Source: Spongospora subterranea (taxonomy: Eukaryota > Endomyxa > Phytomyxea > Plasmodiophorida > Plasmodiophoridae). Taken from it: 17,887 nt of DNA. The stretch is from the NCBI GenBank assembly GCA_900404475.1, contig OUQQ01000424.1, positions 1 through 17,887 of the forward strand. The letters run 5' to 3'. This document shows positions 1-9,329 of this stretch, piece after piece (the stretch's first letter is position 1; the number at the start of each line of letters is the position of its first letter). A program made the translations under genes and the position numbers. A model generated the notes under the pieces. That model was not told the DNA's origin. It saw nothing but the letters and a program-made list of their open reading frames with translations, and made no database searches.

Positions 1-245
1 AAAACAGGTTCATTCGATGTCAGAAGATGATTTCGACATTCCAATTCGTCGCTTGTATAGGAATCGTGTCGTCCGCCTGAGCTAAGATGCTGGATAATAA
101 CAGCGTGTGCCACGTGATATCCTTGAGAAAACATGAACTTGATGTCGTTTGATTCTGCCTGGGTAAATCTTGTACGTCGGCTACGCTCTTCACTTCCACG
201 ATATACAGTCAAAGAGGCGGTTAGAGCGTCAGGAACATCGACCAT
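1..245 (-). CDS. Partial unidentified ORF running off the left edge
   Basis: An open frame starts with ATG at 245 and reads leftward without a stop to base 1, giving about 81 codons. An in-frame TGA lies two codons upstream of the ATG, so the start is bounded. The product begins MVDVPDALTASLTVYRGSEE and is hydrophilic, with a basic serine/arginine patch (EERSRRTRF) near residue 25. I see no signal peptide, membrane segment or family motif. An open frame this long at an edge could be a first exon, or chance. The gene would diverge from fumarylacetoacetase, about 420 bases from that start codon, so the two could share a promoter region. Function unknown. Confidence 0.3.
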   Translation of the reverse strand, partial: MVDVPDALTASLTVYRGSEERSRRTRFTQAESNDIKFMFSQGYHVAHAVIIQHLSSGGRHDSYTSDELECRNHLLTSNEPV

Positions 246-661
246 TGCAGATCAGGCGACTTTTTTCTATTTAAAGGGAAGAATCCCTTGAACAAGCCCG
301 AGACTCTAATAATGGAGTTGCGTCAAGGTCGTGACACACACTTCAGCAAGAAAATCTCGACTATAAAGTAAAAACCTTAATGTGCCCATAATGACCCCCG
401 TCTCGGACAAACTTCGGAAAATTGAAGATAACCACATTATGCGGTATCCCCCACGCCACATGTCACCTTATAAATACCGTCATCCAATCTGTACCCCACC
501 GTGGAGAGATTGGGATGTCCACCCGTCCTATCGCGACAGTACAGTACAAGTTGTTTGTACAGACTTTACGTACACTGTATCTGTTTTTACCGCAACCAAT
601 CATGGCCCATTAACTGCCCATTAGTCCTTTCCATTGTTTTCACGGTGAAATAGCTCGGTTC
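246..661. other. Intergenic region upstream of fumarylacetoacetase
   Basis: This 416-base stretch separates the leftward ORF from the rightward fumarylacetoacetase gene. Short ORFs on the plus strand here (382-624, 422-613) have odd composition, resemble nothing I know and are probably chance. The only regulatory-looking element is the TATA-like sequence listed separately. Confidence 0.5.
469..476 (+). promoter_or_regulatory. Possible TATA box for the fumarylacetoacetase gene
   Basis: TATAAATA sits 186 bases upstream of the fumarylacetoacetase start codon, at a distance that would leave a 5' leader of about 150 bases. It is a good match to the consensus, but such matches are common in DNA of this composition. 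There is no transcript evidence. Confidence 0.3.
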
Positions 662-2653
662 ATGTCGGGATTTGAAAACCATAGCTGGGTTCCTGTCGTT
701 GCGACCTCGCATTTCCCCTTCGAAAATCTGCCCTATGGTGTATTCACCTATCGTGATTCGCCCGCCCAGATCGGCGTTGCCATCGGCGATCACATCTTGA
801 ACTTATCGGAATTAACGAGGAGCGGAATCGCATTGCAGCTGACACCCGTTATTTTAGCCGCGTTACAACAGCCAACCCTAAATAATTTCATGGCGCTACC
901 GCCAAAAGCTTGGCAACTGGTTCGCGAAACAGTTCAGAAGTTGCTGTCGGTTGGTACGCCTGACCTACGCGACAACCATGCTTTGCGAGATCGCGTCATG
1001 ATTCAACAGAAAGACGCGACCATGCTGCTGCCTGCCCATATTGGCGATTACACTGACTTTTACTCCTCAAAAAACCACGCTGTCAATGTCGGCACCATGT
1101 TCCGTGGTGCTGATAACGCTCTCAATCCAAATTGGTTGTGCATGGTAACTGTTCAACTGCTCATTCTTTTACATTGTATTCACCTGGTTAACGATTTTTT
1201 TTTCGCTGTTTTAGCATTATAGAATCAACCCATGTTTCATCCATTTCACTGACAGGTGGCTAGTTCTGTTTTTGTTACTTTTGGTCTAGGTTATTCAGTT
1301 TTTTGATCACTTTTCGTGATTGTTTCGCGGCCATTTCTAATGTGGTTCTCTGCAGCCAATCGGTTATCACGGCCGCGCCTCTTCTGTTGTTGTTTCTGGT
1401 ACTGACATCCGGCGACCGTCGGGGCAGACAATGAACAATGCTGAAGGCGCGCCAGAGTTCGGCCCTTCGCGACAGCTTGATTTCGAACTCGAAATTGCTT
1501 TTTTTGTTGGAGGAGGGAATGATCAAGGAGAACCGATTCCTATGGCGAAAGCCGAGGATCATATTTTTGGTGTCGTTCTTATGAACGATTGGTCGGCCCG
1601 TGACATTCAAAAATGGGAATATGTTCCGCTCGGGCCCTTTAACGGAAAAAACTTTGGTAGCTTTGCTTTTTCAAAAATTGTTTGTTGGAGCACTTGTTTT
1701 GTTTGTATTTGAAACAATGTGGTGTTCGCTCTTTTCATGGCGTATGTGAAATTTCTTAGATGTTTCTTTCTCTAGGGACCACGATATCGCCATGGGTAGT
1801 ACCAATGGCGGCGCTTCGTGATTTTATGGTGCCGGGTGAGGTTCAGGTTCCTGCACCATTGGCATACCTGGTTGATCCCAACCAGCTTGCGTTAGACCTA
1901 AAGCTTCAGGTTGAATTACAGCCGTCAGGTCAGGCCACTAAACCCGTTATTATTTCTCAAAGCAACGCACGTCACCTGTATTGGACATTCAAACAGCAGC
2001 TCGTTCATCACACGAGCACTGGATGCAATTCACGACCTGGCGATCTCATGGCATCTGGAACGATCAGCGGACCGGTAATTCCTTCAAACATATTTCGTTT
2101 GCTCATGAAACTATTCGATATCTGTTTTCGCTTGTTTTCTTCAATTTTTTTACGTATTGTTATTTTCAGCACTCCTTAGTATGTCTTACTTTCCCTTTTG
2201 AAACTCTGCCCATCACCCGTAATACCTAGTTCCTCTTTCTTCATTGGCATTATATGTATTTGTTTTTCTCTCGTCAGTTGGTATAACTTTGGACTATGAT
2301 TCTGAATTTTACTGGCAATTCATTCTGTACAATTTGTTCGTTTTGTGTCTTGTATATGCATCGTCTGTTCAACTTTTGCAGCGACTGTGTCCATATTCTC
2401 TTTAACTGTGCTTGTGTGCGTTCAGAGTCCAGGTTCGTACGGATCGATGCTGGAAATTTGCTGGAAGGGTGAGCGTCCGTTGAATGTGGGCGACGGAACC
2501 ACTCGCACATTTCTCAATGATGGCGACACCATTACCATCACCGGTGTTTGTCGCAGTGATACACGCCCTTTTCAGATCGGATTTGGAACCTGTTCAGGCA
2601 AAGTTTTGCCATCAACGATTAGCGGAGACGTGCCCATGGTGTCCAATTCGTAG
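662..2653 (+). CDS. FAH: Fumarylacetoacetase, four exons, complete
   Basis: This enzyme hydrolyses 4-fumarylacetoacetate to fumarate and acetoacetate, the last step of tyrosine breakdown, in the cytosol. The exons are 662-1144, 1356-1656, 1776-2074 and 2426-2653, joined by GT-AG introns of 211, 119 and 351 bases with matching phases. The product is about 436 residues; the human enzyme has 419. The N-terminal domain includes NLPYGVF. By alignment with mouse FAH, the site residues are present: metal ligands Asp132 (in GDYTDFYSS), Glu205 and Glu207 (in FELEIAFF) and Asp239 (in [19 protein letters not shown]), catalytic His139, and Arg243 and Gln246. [22 protein letters not shown] and [10 protein letters not shown] are also family signatures. 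Vertebrate LHLP at the first exon junction reads LCMP here. The start is chosen because the N terminus aligns with animal FAH. It looks intact. No neighbouring gene belongs to this pathway. Confidence 0.96.
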
Positions 2654-3100
2654 TCTATTTTAATATAGGCCATTATTTCATATCAGCATTTTCACCATTA
2701 GTGCTTGCGGTTTCAGCAATTTCATTTCAAGTTATTTGAAAGAAGCAGAAGCTCAAAAAAAATTACGTCTTTGACTCTTTTTCTTTGTGGCGAGTTCTTT
2801 GCCGGATCGCGATCTTCATCCATTTTTCATTGTTGCTTCGAGGCAGGTTTGGGCGACGATTACATTGTTGTCACGTTCGTCCGTTTCCAACCTTGTCTCG
2901 TTCTTTCCAACTGGACACCGCTTCTTAGAAATTGTGCTCTTTTTTCCTGGTTAAAAATTTCCCTGAGATTTTCTTGTTCTGTCGTTGCTTGGGTTCTTGA
3001 AAATCTCGGGCAGATCCTCAGATTACACTTTGGCACTCGTACATTTCACATGAAAACCTCTCATTAAACATAGGAGCTGACCATGTGACGCATAACGCGT
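2654..3100. other. T-rich intergenic or intronic stretch
   Basis: This is 3' flank of fumarylacetoacetase. It is T-rich, like the introns in this window. The ORF at 2705-3067 has the phenylalanine- and serine-rich composition of translated intron sequence and I do not believe it. I see no canonical AATAAA near the fumarylacetoacetase stop. Confidence 0.5.
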
Positions 3101-3118
3101 GGTTTTTATTTGTACTTC

Positions 3119-3298
3119 AGCGAATACAACGGTAATGAAAACTTGACCATATTGCAGTTTGATCGATGCATTTTGACGAAGCCCGGACCCAAAGTTTATA
3201 AGGGAAAGCAAGTTTTCTTTCCCAATGTCAATATATTGAACGTGAAGGTCTCAGAAACCGAGATCAAAGATCTCACACGAACGAAAGGACGCCGATAA
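3119..3298 (+). CDS. Possible orphan terminal exon, unidentified
   Basis: After a T-rich tract and a good acceptor (TTGTACTTCAG, ending at 3119 or 3120), a frame stays open to TAA at 3296-3298. The peptide, about 59 residues, begins EYNGNENLTILQFDRCILTK. It has a balanced soluble-protein composition rich in charged and beta-forming residues, ending in the basic tail TRTKGRR. It lacks the Phe/Ser-rich look of the flanking frames. No upstream exon is obvious between 2654 and 3100. It could be the last exon of a small gene, an alternative 3' exon of the gene upstream, or chance. It ends 45 bases before the convergent sorting nexin stop. I recognise no family. Confidence 0.3.
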   Translation, partial: SEYNGNENLTILQFDRCILTKPGPKVYKGKQVFFPNVNILNVKVSETEIKDLTRTKGRR

Positions 3299-3342
3299 GG
3301 TTTCCCGTGGTATTTGAATTTGAATCGACCTATATTAAAGGG

Positions 3343-5580
3343 TCAACCGGTAGCATGTGCTTTATCTGGTTCGCCAGCGGATTTCTGAGGGGAGACCATG
3401 ACCTGAACCGTGGTCTCCAGCATTAACAACACGACATCGACCAACTCATCTTTCCGGTTTAACAAATTAAGAATGTTCCGGATCGCCAGACGGCATACGC
3501 TTTGCCCTAAAGTCATTGATAAAGCTGCGGGAACGCAGCTGCAAAGTGCTATCTCGGCGTCGCGTCGAAGAGCAGCTTGGGCGGCGTGTGATAGGTCAGC
3601 AGTTGGTTCAGTGTCTTCCACAAGTGTTCCTTGAGGCCAGACCAAAGCGGTTAGCCAGACCAGTGATCTGCCTATCAAACCTCTTCGCGATTCTTCATCA
3701 GCAATATGGCGTAAATAAATTCGGATGGGACGTTCAACACTCGCGCAAACGATGCGGAAACCAGTCCGCGTACGCAGCGACACGTCGTTTCCATCGAGTT
3801 CGATGATTGACTTGAAAAGAGCAAGCAAGTCCCCAACCAATAATTTGATATGGGGGTTATCATCGTAATCTCCAAATCTCCGCGTTGTCATTGCGATAAA
3901 TTCTGACTCCGACTTGTACAGAATAGGTCAGACTTTCAGTCATTGCAATAACAACGCAAAAAGGAAACGTGTAGACGTTCTTCCATGAAAAATCATGCCA
4001 AATCCAGTAACAAACTCGAAAATGAGCACGCTAAGAAACTGCAATTACCATGAGCTCAATGGAAAACAAGAAAACTAAAACACAGAACTCGCAGAACGTT
4101 GCAAATTACTCACATCCGCAAAGCTGTTGCACGAATCACGGTTGTCAATATCCTCAGATGGAGGTGCTGACCGCGGAGAGGCCGTGGCCGTCATGTCTGA
4201 CCCTCGAGGTGTCAGCCATTCGAACCACACTGATGTCTGCAGGCATGCTGGGAAATTTATCACCTGAACCAACATTGAGACAGCAGTTAGTATTTTGATC
4301 GAAAACCACCAATTAACAATAAGACACATTAAGTAGACTCCTTTAAAACACGACGAAAAATTACATCACAGCAAAATGAACCAATAAATACGGTGAATCC
4401 ATGGAGTGGCCCAAAGTAGACATGAATATGAAGTTATATGCATTACTTGCTGTAAGTAGCGTCGAAGTTCTAATCGCCTTAACTCGATGAATCGGCGCTT
4501 AAAACGATCAAGAATAGTTTTTTTCGGAAGACAAACAGGGAAGTCCGGAATACACTTAAGCAACTAAAAAACCTTGAACAAATACCCGCAAAACGATAAC
4601 CATGAATCACCTGTGAATGCAACGAAACAAAATCGCTGTATCGGCGACCAATCTCCCAATGTGAATGCCCGTACTGAATTTCAATAGAATAAACCTTGAT
4701 GGAAACTGGATTCAATTACTGATCAATAGAAATTACGTCAAATATCAAAATATGATGATGAAAACATGGTACCAAATATAAAACGGAAATTTACCACGAA
4801 GGGCTTGGGATCGAACTTGAGAACGGCCTGAGAGATTTCTAGGCGCCACGCTGTAGCTCCTGTCGACGACCGATCCGGGTGAGATAAGCTTGTTGATCTT
4901 GAAGTTGGACAGCCAGCAGATTTCGTTTCCATCGTCGTTGGAGATTGCGAAACGACCTGATCGACAAGCGCAGAGGCGACAGATTGCGGGTCAGCCCTGA
5001 CCCAATCTATGATTGATTGGTTGATAAGAGTCGGCTCGAGCTGGTGCAACAGCGGCAGCGCCACTGTTGTAGTAAATAACTCTTCAAGCATCAAGTGTAC
5101 GCTGGTCTCAGATTTCGGGATGAAATGGCTAAGGAACCGCCGTATTATAGACCGACATTGGTCATGAATGTAGGAATTGTTAAGGGAGGCGGGCTCATGA
5201 GCAGCTGTATCTAAGAGACGATCTTTGATAATATAAACATATTGTCGAAGAAGTTGGGGCCAATTAATGGCAGCTGCGTCGTCGATAAACAGGTTGATAG
5301 ACGATGCGATCAGGCCGCGAACATGGTTAGGGAACGATTCGTCGCTGGTGAATCCTGACCACCAGCGATATACAAAATCTCGCATTATAAGGTCGCAAGT
5401 CACGTTCAATGTGGCTGGGACAGTTGGCCCAGAATATGGCACAGAGGTCGCCGAAACAGGTGGAAGACAAGCGTACCGGGGCGGGCAAGATGAAAATTCG
5501 ACTTTGTCCCATCCAGATAGGCGATGAAACAAGACCAAAATCCCGACCATCATGGTCAAGATGAGGGCGATGACCAGCAT
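3343..5580 (-). CDS. Sorting nexin with PXA, PX and nexin C domains
   Basis: Sorting nexins of this class are tethered to ER, endosome or lysosome membranes and read phosphoinositides through the PX domain. Proposed exons, all GT-AG with matching phases, are 5580-4773, 4705-4611, 4563-4447, 4263-4114 and 3912-3343, coding for about 579 residues. Residues 1-20 are a hydrophobic anchor (MLVIALILTMMVGILVLF). Residues 55-195 fit a PXA domain (LNVTCDLIMRDFVYRWW, then a helical region). The PX domain spans about 268-365, with RRYSDF at 290-295, LPKK, and ELRRLELRRYLQQ. Residues 391-579 fit the nexin C domain (LNLLNRKDELVDVVLLML near its end). No RGS domain is seen between PXA and PX, which favours an SNX19-like layout over SNX13, SNX14 or SNX25. 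The protein is much shorter than human SNX19. The first donor is the least certain: GTAAAT at 4794 would end the exon earlier but breaks the phase. The 47-base second intron is very small. Confidence 0.87.
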
Positions 5581-5608
5581 AGTGGTGATGCAGAACGAGA
5601 TTGAACAA

Positions 5609-6109
5609 TCTGTAAAGCAGGTCTGATCCCTATAAACCTATCGTCGTCATTAAATTCGCACTATTTTTCAGTGTTTGCGATGGAATTGTGCGAGACTGGC
5701 ACCACTTAACGGTCAATAAGGCTGTGGTCATCTTGACCTACAAGCAATTTCAGATAACACCTGTTTCGTTTCATTATGGCACTTTCATTCAAATAGAGCA
5801 ATCGTTTCGTTTCATTATGGCACTTTCATTCAAATAGAGCAATCGTTTCGTTTCACCGCGTTACCTAATAGCGACTCCAAAAAACTCAGACGGTTTCCGT
5901 TGTTGGTGCTGAACAGTAGTCGACGATGAGAGAATAAACAACTTATTGTTGAGTTGCAGAAAATGTTCAGATCGCGCAATTTGAGGACGCACGACGGTGC
6001 TGTTGGAGCTGTTAATAGTTCAAACTGAATTTGCTGTTGCTTTCCATAAATCCTTCCAACGAGTGTATCGATTATTTTTTAGCAAAACAGGTGATATTTA
6101 TGTGAAATC
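5609..6109. other. Intergenic region between two minus-strand genes
   Basis: This 500-base stretch lies downstream of the LEA-like gene and upstream of the sorting nexin, so it should hold the latter's promoter. The only structure I see is the exact 41-bp tandem repeat at 5763-5855. I find no credible ORF. No strong polyadenylation signal is evident just below the LEA stop. Confidence 0.5.
5763..5855. repeat. Exact 41-bp tandem repeat, about 2.3 copies
   Basis: The unit begins GTTTCGTTTCATTATGGCAC and ends CAAATAGAGCAATC. Copies occupy 5763-5803 and 5804-5844 with no mismatch, followed by an 11-base partial third copy (GTTTCGTTTCA). Identical copies imply a recent duplication or slippage. 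It lies about 180 to 280 bases upstream of the sorting nexin start, so it could alter that promoter. Confidence 0.95.
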
Positions 6110-7357
6110 TTAAAACCCACCCGACGATCCTTTGAGCACTTCCTCGGTCTTGTGCATCGCTTTGGTAGCAGAAGATTGTTCAGAGGCATGTCCTGATCCT
6201 GGCACAGGTTCTCCTGCCACATTTCTCGTTGACGCTAGCTCACTGACTTCCGTGGCTGGCTCTCCACCGGTCTCTGAACCCATTCCCAAAGTTTCCTTCA
6301 CCTTTTCAGAAAATGCTTGCCGACCGCTGCGTAATTTCTCACTTGTATGCTGGATTGTTTCATGGAGCTTCTCCATCATAGACTTTGGTTCATCTTCCTC
6401 GGAAAGCGGATACATTTCTTCGCTGCCAGATTGCAACTTTTGTTTTGCAGATTGTACCTTTTCCCCAGCGGATTCTTGAGCGCTTCCAAGTTTATCTTTC
6501 CCAGACTCGTACAGTTCCCCCATTTTATGTTGTCCGGATTCGTAAGCCTCACCAATTTTCTTTGATCCAGTCTCTGCTTTTTCACCCGCAGATTCTTTGG
6601 CTTGACCAAGTTTTTCTTTCCCGGACTGGTAAAGCTTACCGGTTTGCTGCGTCCCGGATTCAGCCTTTTGTTTTATCGATTCGGAAGCTTGGCCAACGGC
6701 GCCTTTGACTTTCTCTGTGCCTTCTGCCATCTTCCCTTTTGCGGATTGCCAAGCTTCACCACTGGCGCCCTTCAACTTTTCGGCACCCTCTTGAACCTTG
6801 CCTTTGGCTGATTCATAAAGCTCACCCGTTTTTTCTTTGCCTGCTTGGGCTTTCTCACCTAAAATGTCTCTTCCCGATTCCAAACTTTCTGCGACTTTCT
6901 CCTTTCCGGTTTGCGCTTTCTCGCCGAGCTTTTGTTTTGTTGATTCCAAGGTTTCACCTAACTTCTCCTTTCCAGTTTGCGCCTTTTCCCCAACTGTCTC
7001 CTTTGTCGATTGCCAGGCGCCGCCAAGTTTCTCTTTCCCAACATCCGACACTTCTTCTGCTTTTTGCTTGCCGGACTCATACTTCTCGCCAATCGCCTGT
7101 TTTGCTTTGGTGCCAAGCCCCGGTTCCAGGTCGCCACGTCGAACCTCGGTATACTCTCCACTTGGAACAAAAGCTGCTCCTGGCCCCTTTGGTTGTGAAG
7201 TAATGCTTGGCGTCTCGCCTTGAACTTGTAAGTCAGATCGGGTCATCTCATCTTTCGCCCGTTGAGCATATGTCTGTTGCTGGTTGCCAATATCTTTGGC
7301 CACTTCTTGAGTTCTCTCTTTCACCTTCTCAGAATAGCTTGGGATCCTCTCCGACAT
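6110..7357 (-). CDS. LEA-like (group 3) desiccation-type protein, single exon
   Basis: The product is about 415 residues, highly hydrophilic, rich in Lys, Glu, Gly, Ala, Ser and Gln, and has no cysteine. From about residue 83 to 325 it is built of degenerate 11- and 22-residue repeats such as GEKAQTGKEKLGETLESTKQ, GKLYQSGKEKLGQAKESAGE and GELYESGKDKLGSAQESAGE. These are the amphipathic-helix repeats of late embryogenesis abundant (LEA) group 3-like proteins. Residues 1-80 are a non-repetitive head. A second helical block lies near 328-362 (EKLHETIQHTSEKLRSGRQ), followed by a Gly/Ser/Glu tail ending KGSSGGF. No signal peptide or clear mitochondrial presequence is visible, so a cytosolic site is likely. 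Known relatives are disordered in water, fold into helices on drying and protect other proteins. That role is inferred here from composition. ATG at 7357 is the first in frame. No intron is needed. Other Lys/Glu-rich repeat proteins are an alternative. Confidence 0.85.
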   Translation of the reverse strand: MSERIPSYSEKVKERTQEVAKDIGNQQQTYAQRAKDEMTRSDLQVQGETPSITSQPKGPGAAFVPSGEYTEVRRGDLEPGLGTKAKQAIGEKYESGKQKAEEVSDVGKEKLGGAWQSTKETVGEKAQTGKEKLGETLESTKQKLGEKAQTGKEKVAESLESGRDILGEKAQAGKEKTGELYESAKGKVQEGAEKLKGASGEAWQSAKGKMAEGTEKVKGAVGQASESIKQKAESGTQQTGKLYQSGKEKLGQAKESAGEKAETGSKKIGEAYESGQHKMGELYESGKDKLGSAQESAGEKVQSAKQKLQSGSEEMYPLSEEDEPKSMMEKLHETIQHTSEKLRSGRQAFSEKVKETLGMGSETGGEPATEVSELASTRNVAGEPVPGSGHASEQSSATKAMHKTEEVLKGSSGGF

Positions 7358-7697
7358 TGTTGCAAATCAAATCAGTCTTCGGATTTCACTTCAAGCGACA
7401 ATATCAATAGTGTCCAGCAATAAAATTACGTAATGACCGAATGTTGCAATTAATGATAGAATGATTGGTGTCGACCACATTTACGCAATTCATGACTGGT
7501 TGCTCCAGAAACATCCGATCAGCTCTTTCCTAGAAATGACTGGTGAAAAGCAGTTTGGAACAATTAAGGCATTTACTGGATTTAAAGTGTTTTCTAACAT
7601 AATGGGTTAAGGTGCCGGGGAAATCTTTATAGGCACGAAATTATGTCGAGATAATCTCTTCAAAAGTGGTTCAAGTAGAAATAATTTGCGAACTTAC
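7358..7697. other. Flank between the LEA-like gene and the Harbinger remnant
   Basis: This 340-base AT-rich stretch should contain the promoter of the leftward LEA-like gene and the 5' edge of the Harbinger element. I could not find a convincing TATA box near 7358 or terminal inverted repeats of the transposon by eye. There is no credible ORF. Confidence 0.4.
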
Positions 7698-7800
7698 ATG
7701 AGGTCTTTCCAATCAGATTTCTTCTTTGTCAATTAATAATCCCGAATCTAATTTTACCCGGACCTCGGTTAATCATGGGCTCCTCAATCAATACTTGACG

Positions 7801-8864
7801 ATGGCTGCCAAAGGAGGTGCCATTGCTGATGCAGGCGCCGCGTTATGTATTCTTGGAAGTGCTGATGGTAGGCTCAATCTAGCACAGTGCCGCCGCCGGT
7901 TTTTTATTCCTCGATCGCAGCTCGGGATGATATACAACGATGACTGGTTCAATGATCAGTTCGTTGCTGTAGAACCTCGTTCGACCATGTATGCAAATAA
8001 TCGACCGAAACTGTCTTGGTTCTTCGACATTATCAATCACAATGCCTTCTTCTTGGTTCGATTGACGGTAGCAGTGACATTGCACTATCTAACCCATTCA
8101 AAAAGCATTGTCGAGTCTGCAAAATTTTCTGGAATGGGAGAGGCGTTGACCCTTCGCTACGTCTGGCAAGTCATTGCAGTCATCAATCGGCCACTTTCCG
8201 AGCAGTCCATCGATTTTGCATAAATCAACCGACCAACAAATCGATCAAGTTATTGGCCGATCTACGTCCATCTATGAGAGTAGAGAATATCTGCGGTTAT
8301 CCTGGCAATTTTTTAGCTTTTGATGGGTCCCTATTAAAAATCAAATGACCTCATGATTTCGAAGGCTAATACTGGCGGAAGAGCTATCCTGCGATCAATG
8401 CCCAGTTGGTTGTTGATCATGAGTGCAGAGTTTGCTCGATGGACCTTCGCCCCGGATCGGCAGATGACAAATCAGTTTCAAGTATTCCGAGTTTGTGCAG
8501 CGTATACATTAGGCTGTATTGCCCAGGAAACACTTCATTGCTGACGGTGGATATATGCTCACGCCCAAGATGATCATATCATTCCCAATTACCGAATAAA
8601 TGGCAGCAGATGAAGCATTGTTCAACTATTTGCACTCAAAGACTACCACTGTGGAACCTGCTATCGGAATGATCAAAAATCGTTTTCGAGTTTGAAAACT
8701 GCCTTTAAATCAGAAACAATCGTTGCGTGAACTGTACTGGCTATCGGTTCACGCAATCGACGGCGGGCTCGATAATCAGCGGCGAGTATATTTGGAGAAG
8801 AAAACACAACGAAATCTTTATTATGGTACAGTAAACAAATTGCCTGTTATAGGACTTGGGCAGT
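7801..8864 (+). pseudogene. PIF/Harbinger transposase pseudogene (copy A)
   Basis: This is a decayed DDE-type transposase of the DDE_Tnp_4 family (PIF/Harbinger DNA transposons). The N-terminal part is open from ATG 7801 to a stop at 8223 and includes CRRRFFIPRSQLGMIYNDDW and HYLTHSKSIVESAKFSGMG. After frame changes the core follows: the first catalytic Asp in LAFDGSLLKIK (near 8313-8346), NAQLVVDHECRVCSMDLRPG (near 8398-8456), the second Asp in FIADGGYM (8534-8557), and the Glu in VEPAIGMIKNRF (near 8650-8687). So the three catalytic positions survive, but stops and frameshifts near 8223, 8346, 8480 and 8695 break the reading frame. Homology ends at about 8864, where Gypsy-derived sequence takes over. 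An in-frame TTG at 7726 lies upstream; ATG 7801 is the better start. Confidence 0.9.
8681..8864 (+). repeat. Harbinger overlap repeat, copy A
   Basis: This is a direct repeat with 11635-11816. Shared blocks include TGTACTGGCTAT, CAATCGACGGCGGG and the 20 bases TTTGGAGAAGAAAACACAAC. Both copies end on CTTGGGCAGT, after which they differ. The repeat flanks the Gypsy fragments on the left and is far longer than a target-site duplication. Confidence 0.9.
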
Positions 8865-8904
8865 GCATTCCCCTTTTTTTTTAAACAGGAGCAGGGAAGA
8901 TGCA

Positions 8905-9115
8905 AGCGAGTTGGATAAATTTGCTTGATAGGATTTTAAAAGGTGTGGTATATCTTCTTTTGAGATTATCGAATAATTCCCAGGTAGAGTCATAGGCATC
9001 AAAGCCTATCCACAAAATACGAGAATTTCGGTGCGACCAGAATCTGGGTCTGACGAACCCGAGACATCGTGTGCAATTTGCTGGTAGAGCTCATCAGTAA
9101 TTTGAAGGCTGAAGT
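8905..9115 (-). pseudogene. Degenerate chromodomain of the Gypsy element
   Basis: Read on the minus strand, a frame gives HDVSGSSDPDSGRTEILVFC and, after a one-base shift near 9010, FDAYDSTWELFDNLKRR. The spacing between the strand-forming ILVFC part and the aromatic/acidic STWE box matches chromodomains at the C terminus of chromovirus integrases. In known elements these domains steer integration toward particular chromatin. Here it is broken by the frameshift and a stop. Confidence 0.75.
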
Positions 9116-9242
9116 CCCTAAGAAAATTTGATACGCTGGGCGTGGACTTCACTGAGAAATAGCATTGGTGATTAAATCATCGGCAACACGGTGTTGACGA
9201 TTAAAGAGGGCCCGTTCCAAATACCACAGAGTTTGTTTTGTT

Positions 9243-9312
9243 ATTGCGATGCAAATCAGAGCGACGAGAACGTAATCCCCGATCGCAAAATTAATCGAAA
9301 CGAGCTTTTCTG
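9243..9312. repeat. Integrase-tail repeat, copy 1
   Basis: This stretch matches 10390-10455 in the same orientation: both contain GAGCGACGAGAA or TAGCGACGAGAA, then a GATCGC core and ACGAG. On the minus strand it encodes FAIGDYVLVA, the start of the integrase C-terminal barrel. It is continuous with the chromodomain remnant, so this is the resident copy. Confidence 0.75.
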
Positions 9313-9329
9313 ACTGTTGGGAGATTGTC

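Noticed and set aside
382..624. 80-codon ORF upstream of fumarylacetoacetase as a separate gene or N-terminal extension
   Set aside because: It ends before the fumarylacetoacetase start in a frame with unusual His/Tyr/Pro composition, and animal FAH proteins begin at the position of ATG 662.
1275..1610. Minus-strand ORF across fumarylacetoacetase exon 2
   Set aside because: It is antisense to conserved coding sequence and includes intron 1, so it is a shadow.
2705..3067. A 120-codon plus-strand ORF
   Set aside because: It is rich in Phe, Ser, Leu and Cys, as expected for T-rich non-coding DNA, and no motif is visible.
3410..3806. Plus-strand ORFs across the nexin C exon
   Set aside because: They are antisense to the sorting nexin, whose frame matches known domain motifs.
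6132..7223. Several long plus-strand ORFs opposite the LEA-like gene
   Set aside because: They are antisense shadows. The repetitive, stop-poor codon pattern of the LEA-like gene leaves the other frames open, and their products (Phe/Leu/Ser/Pro-rich) have no family features.
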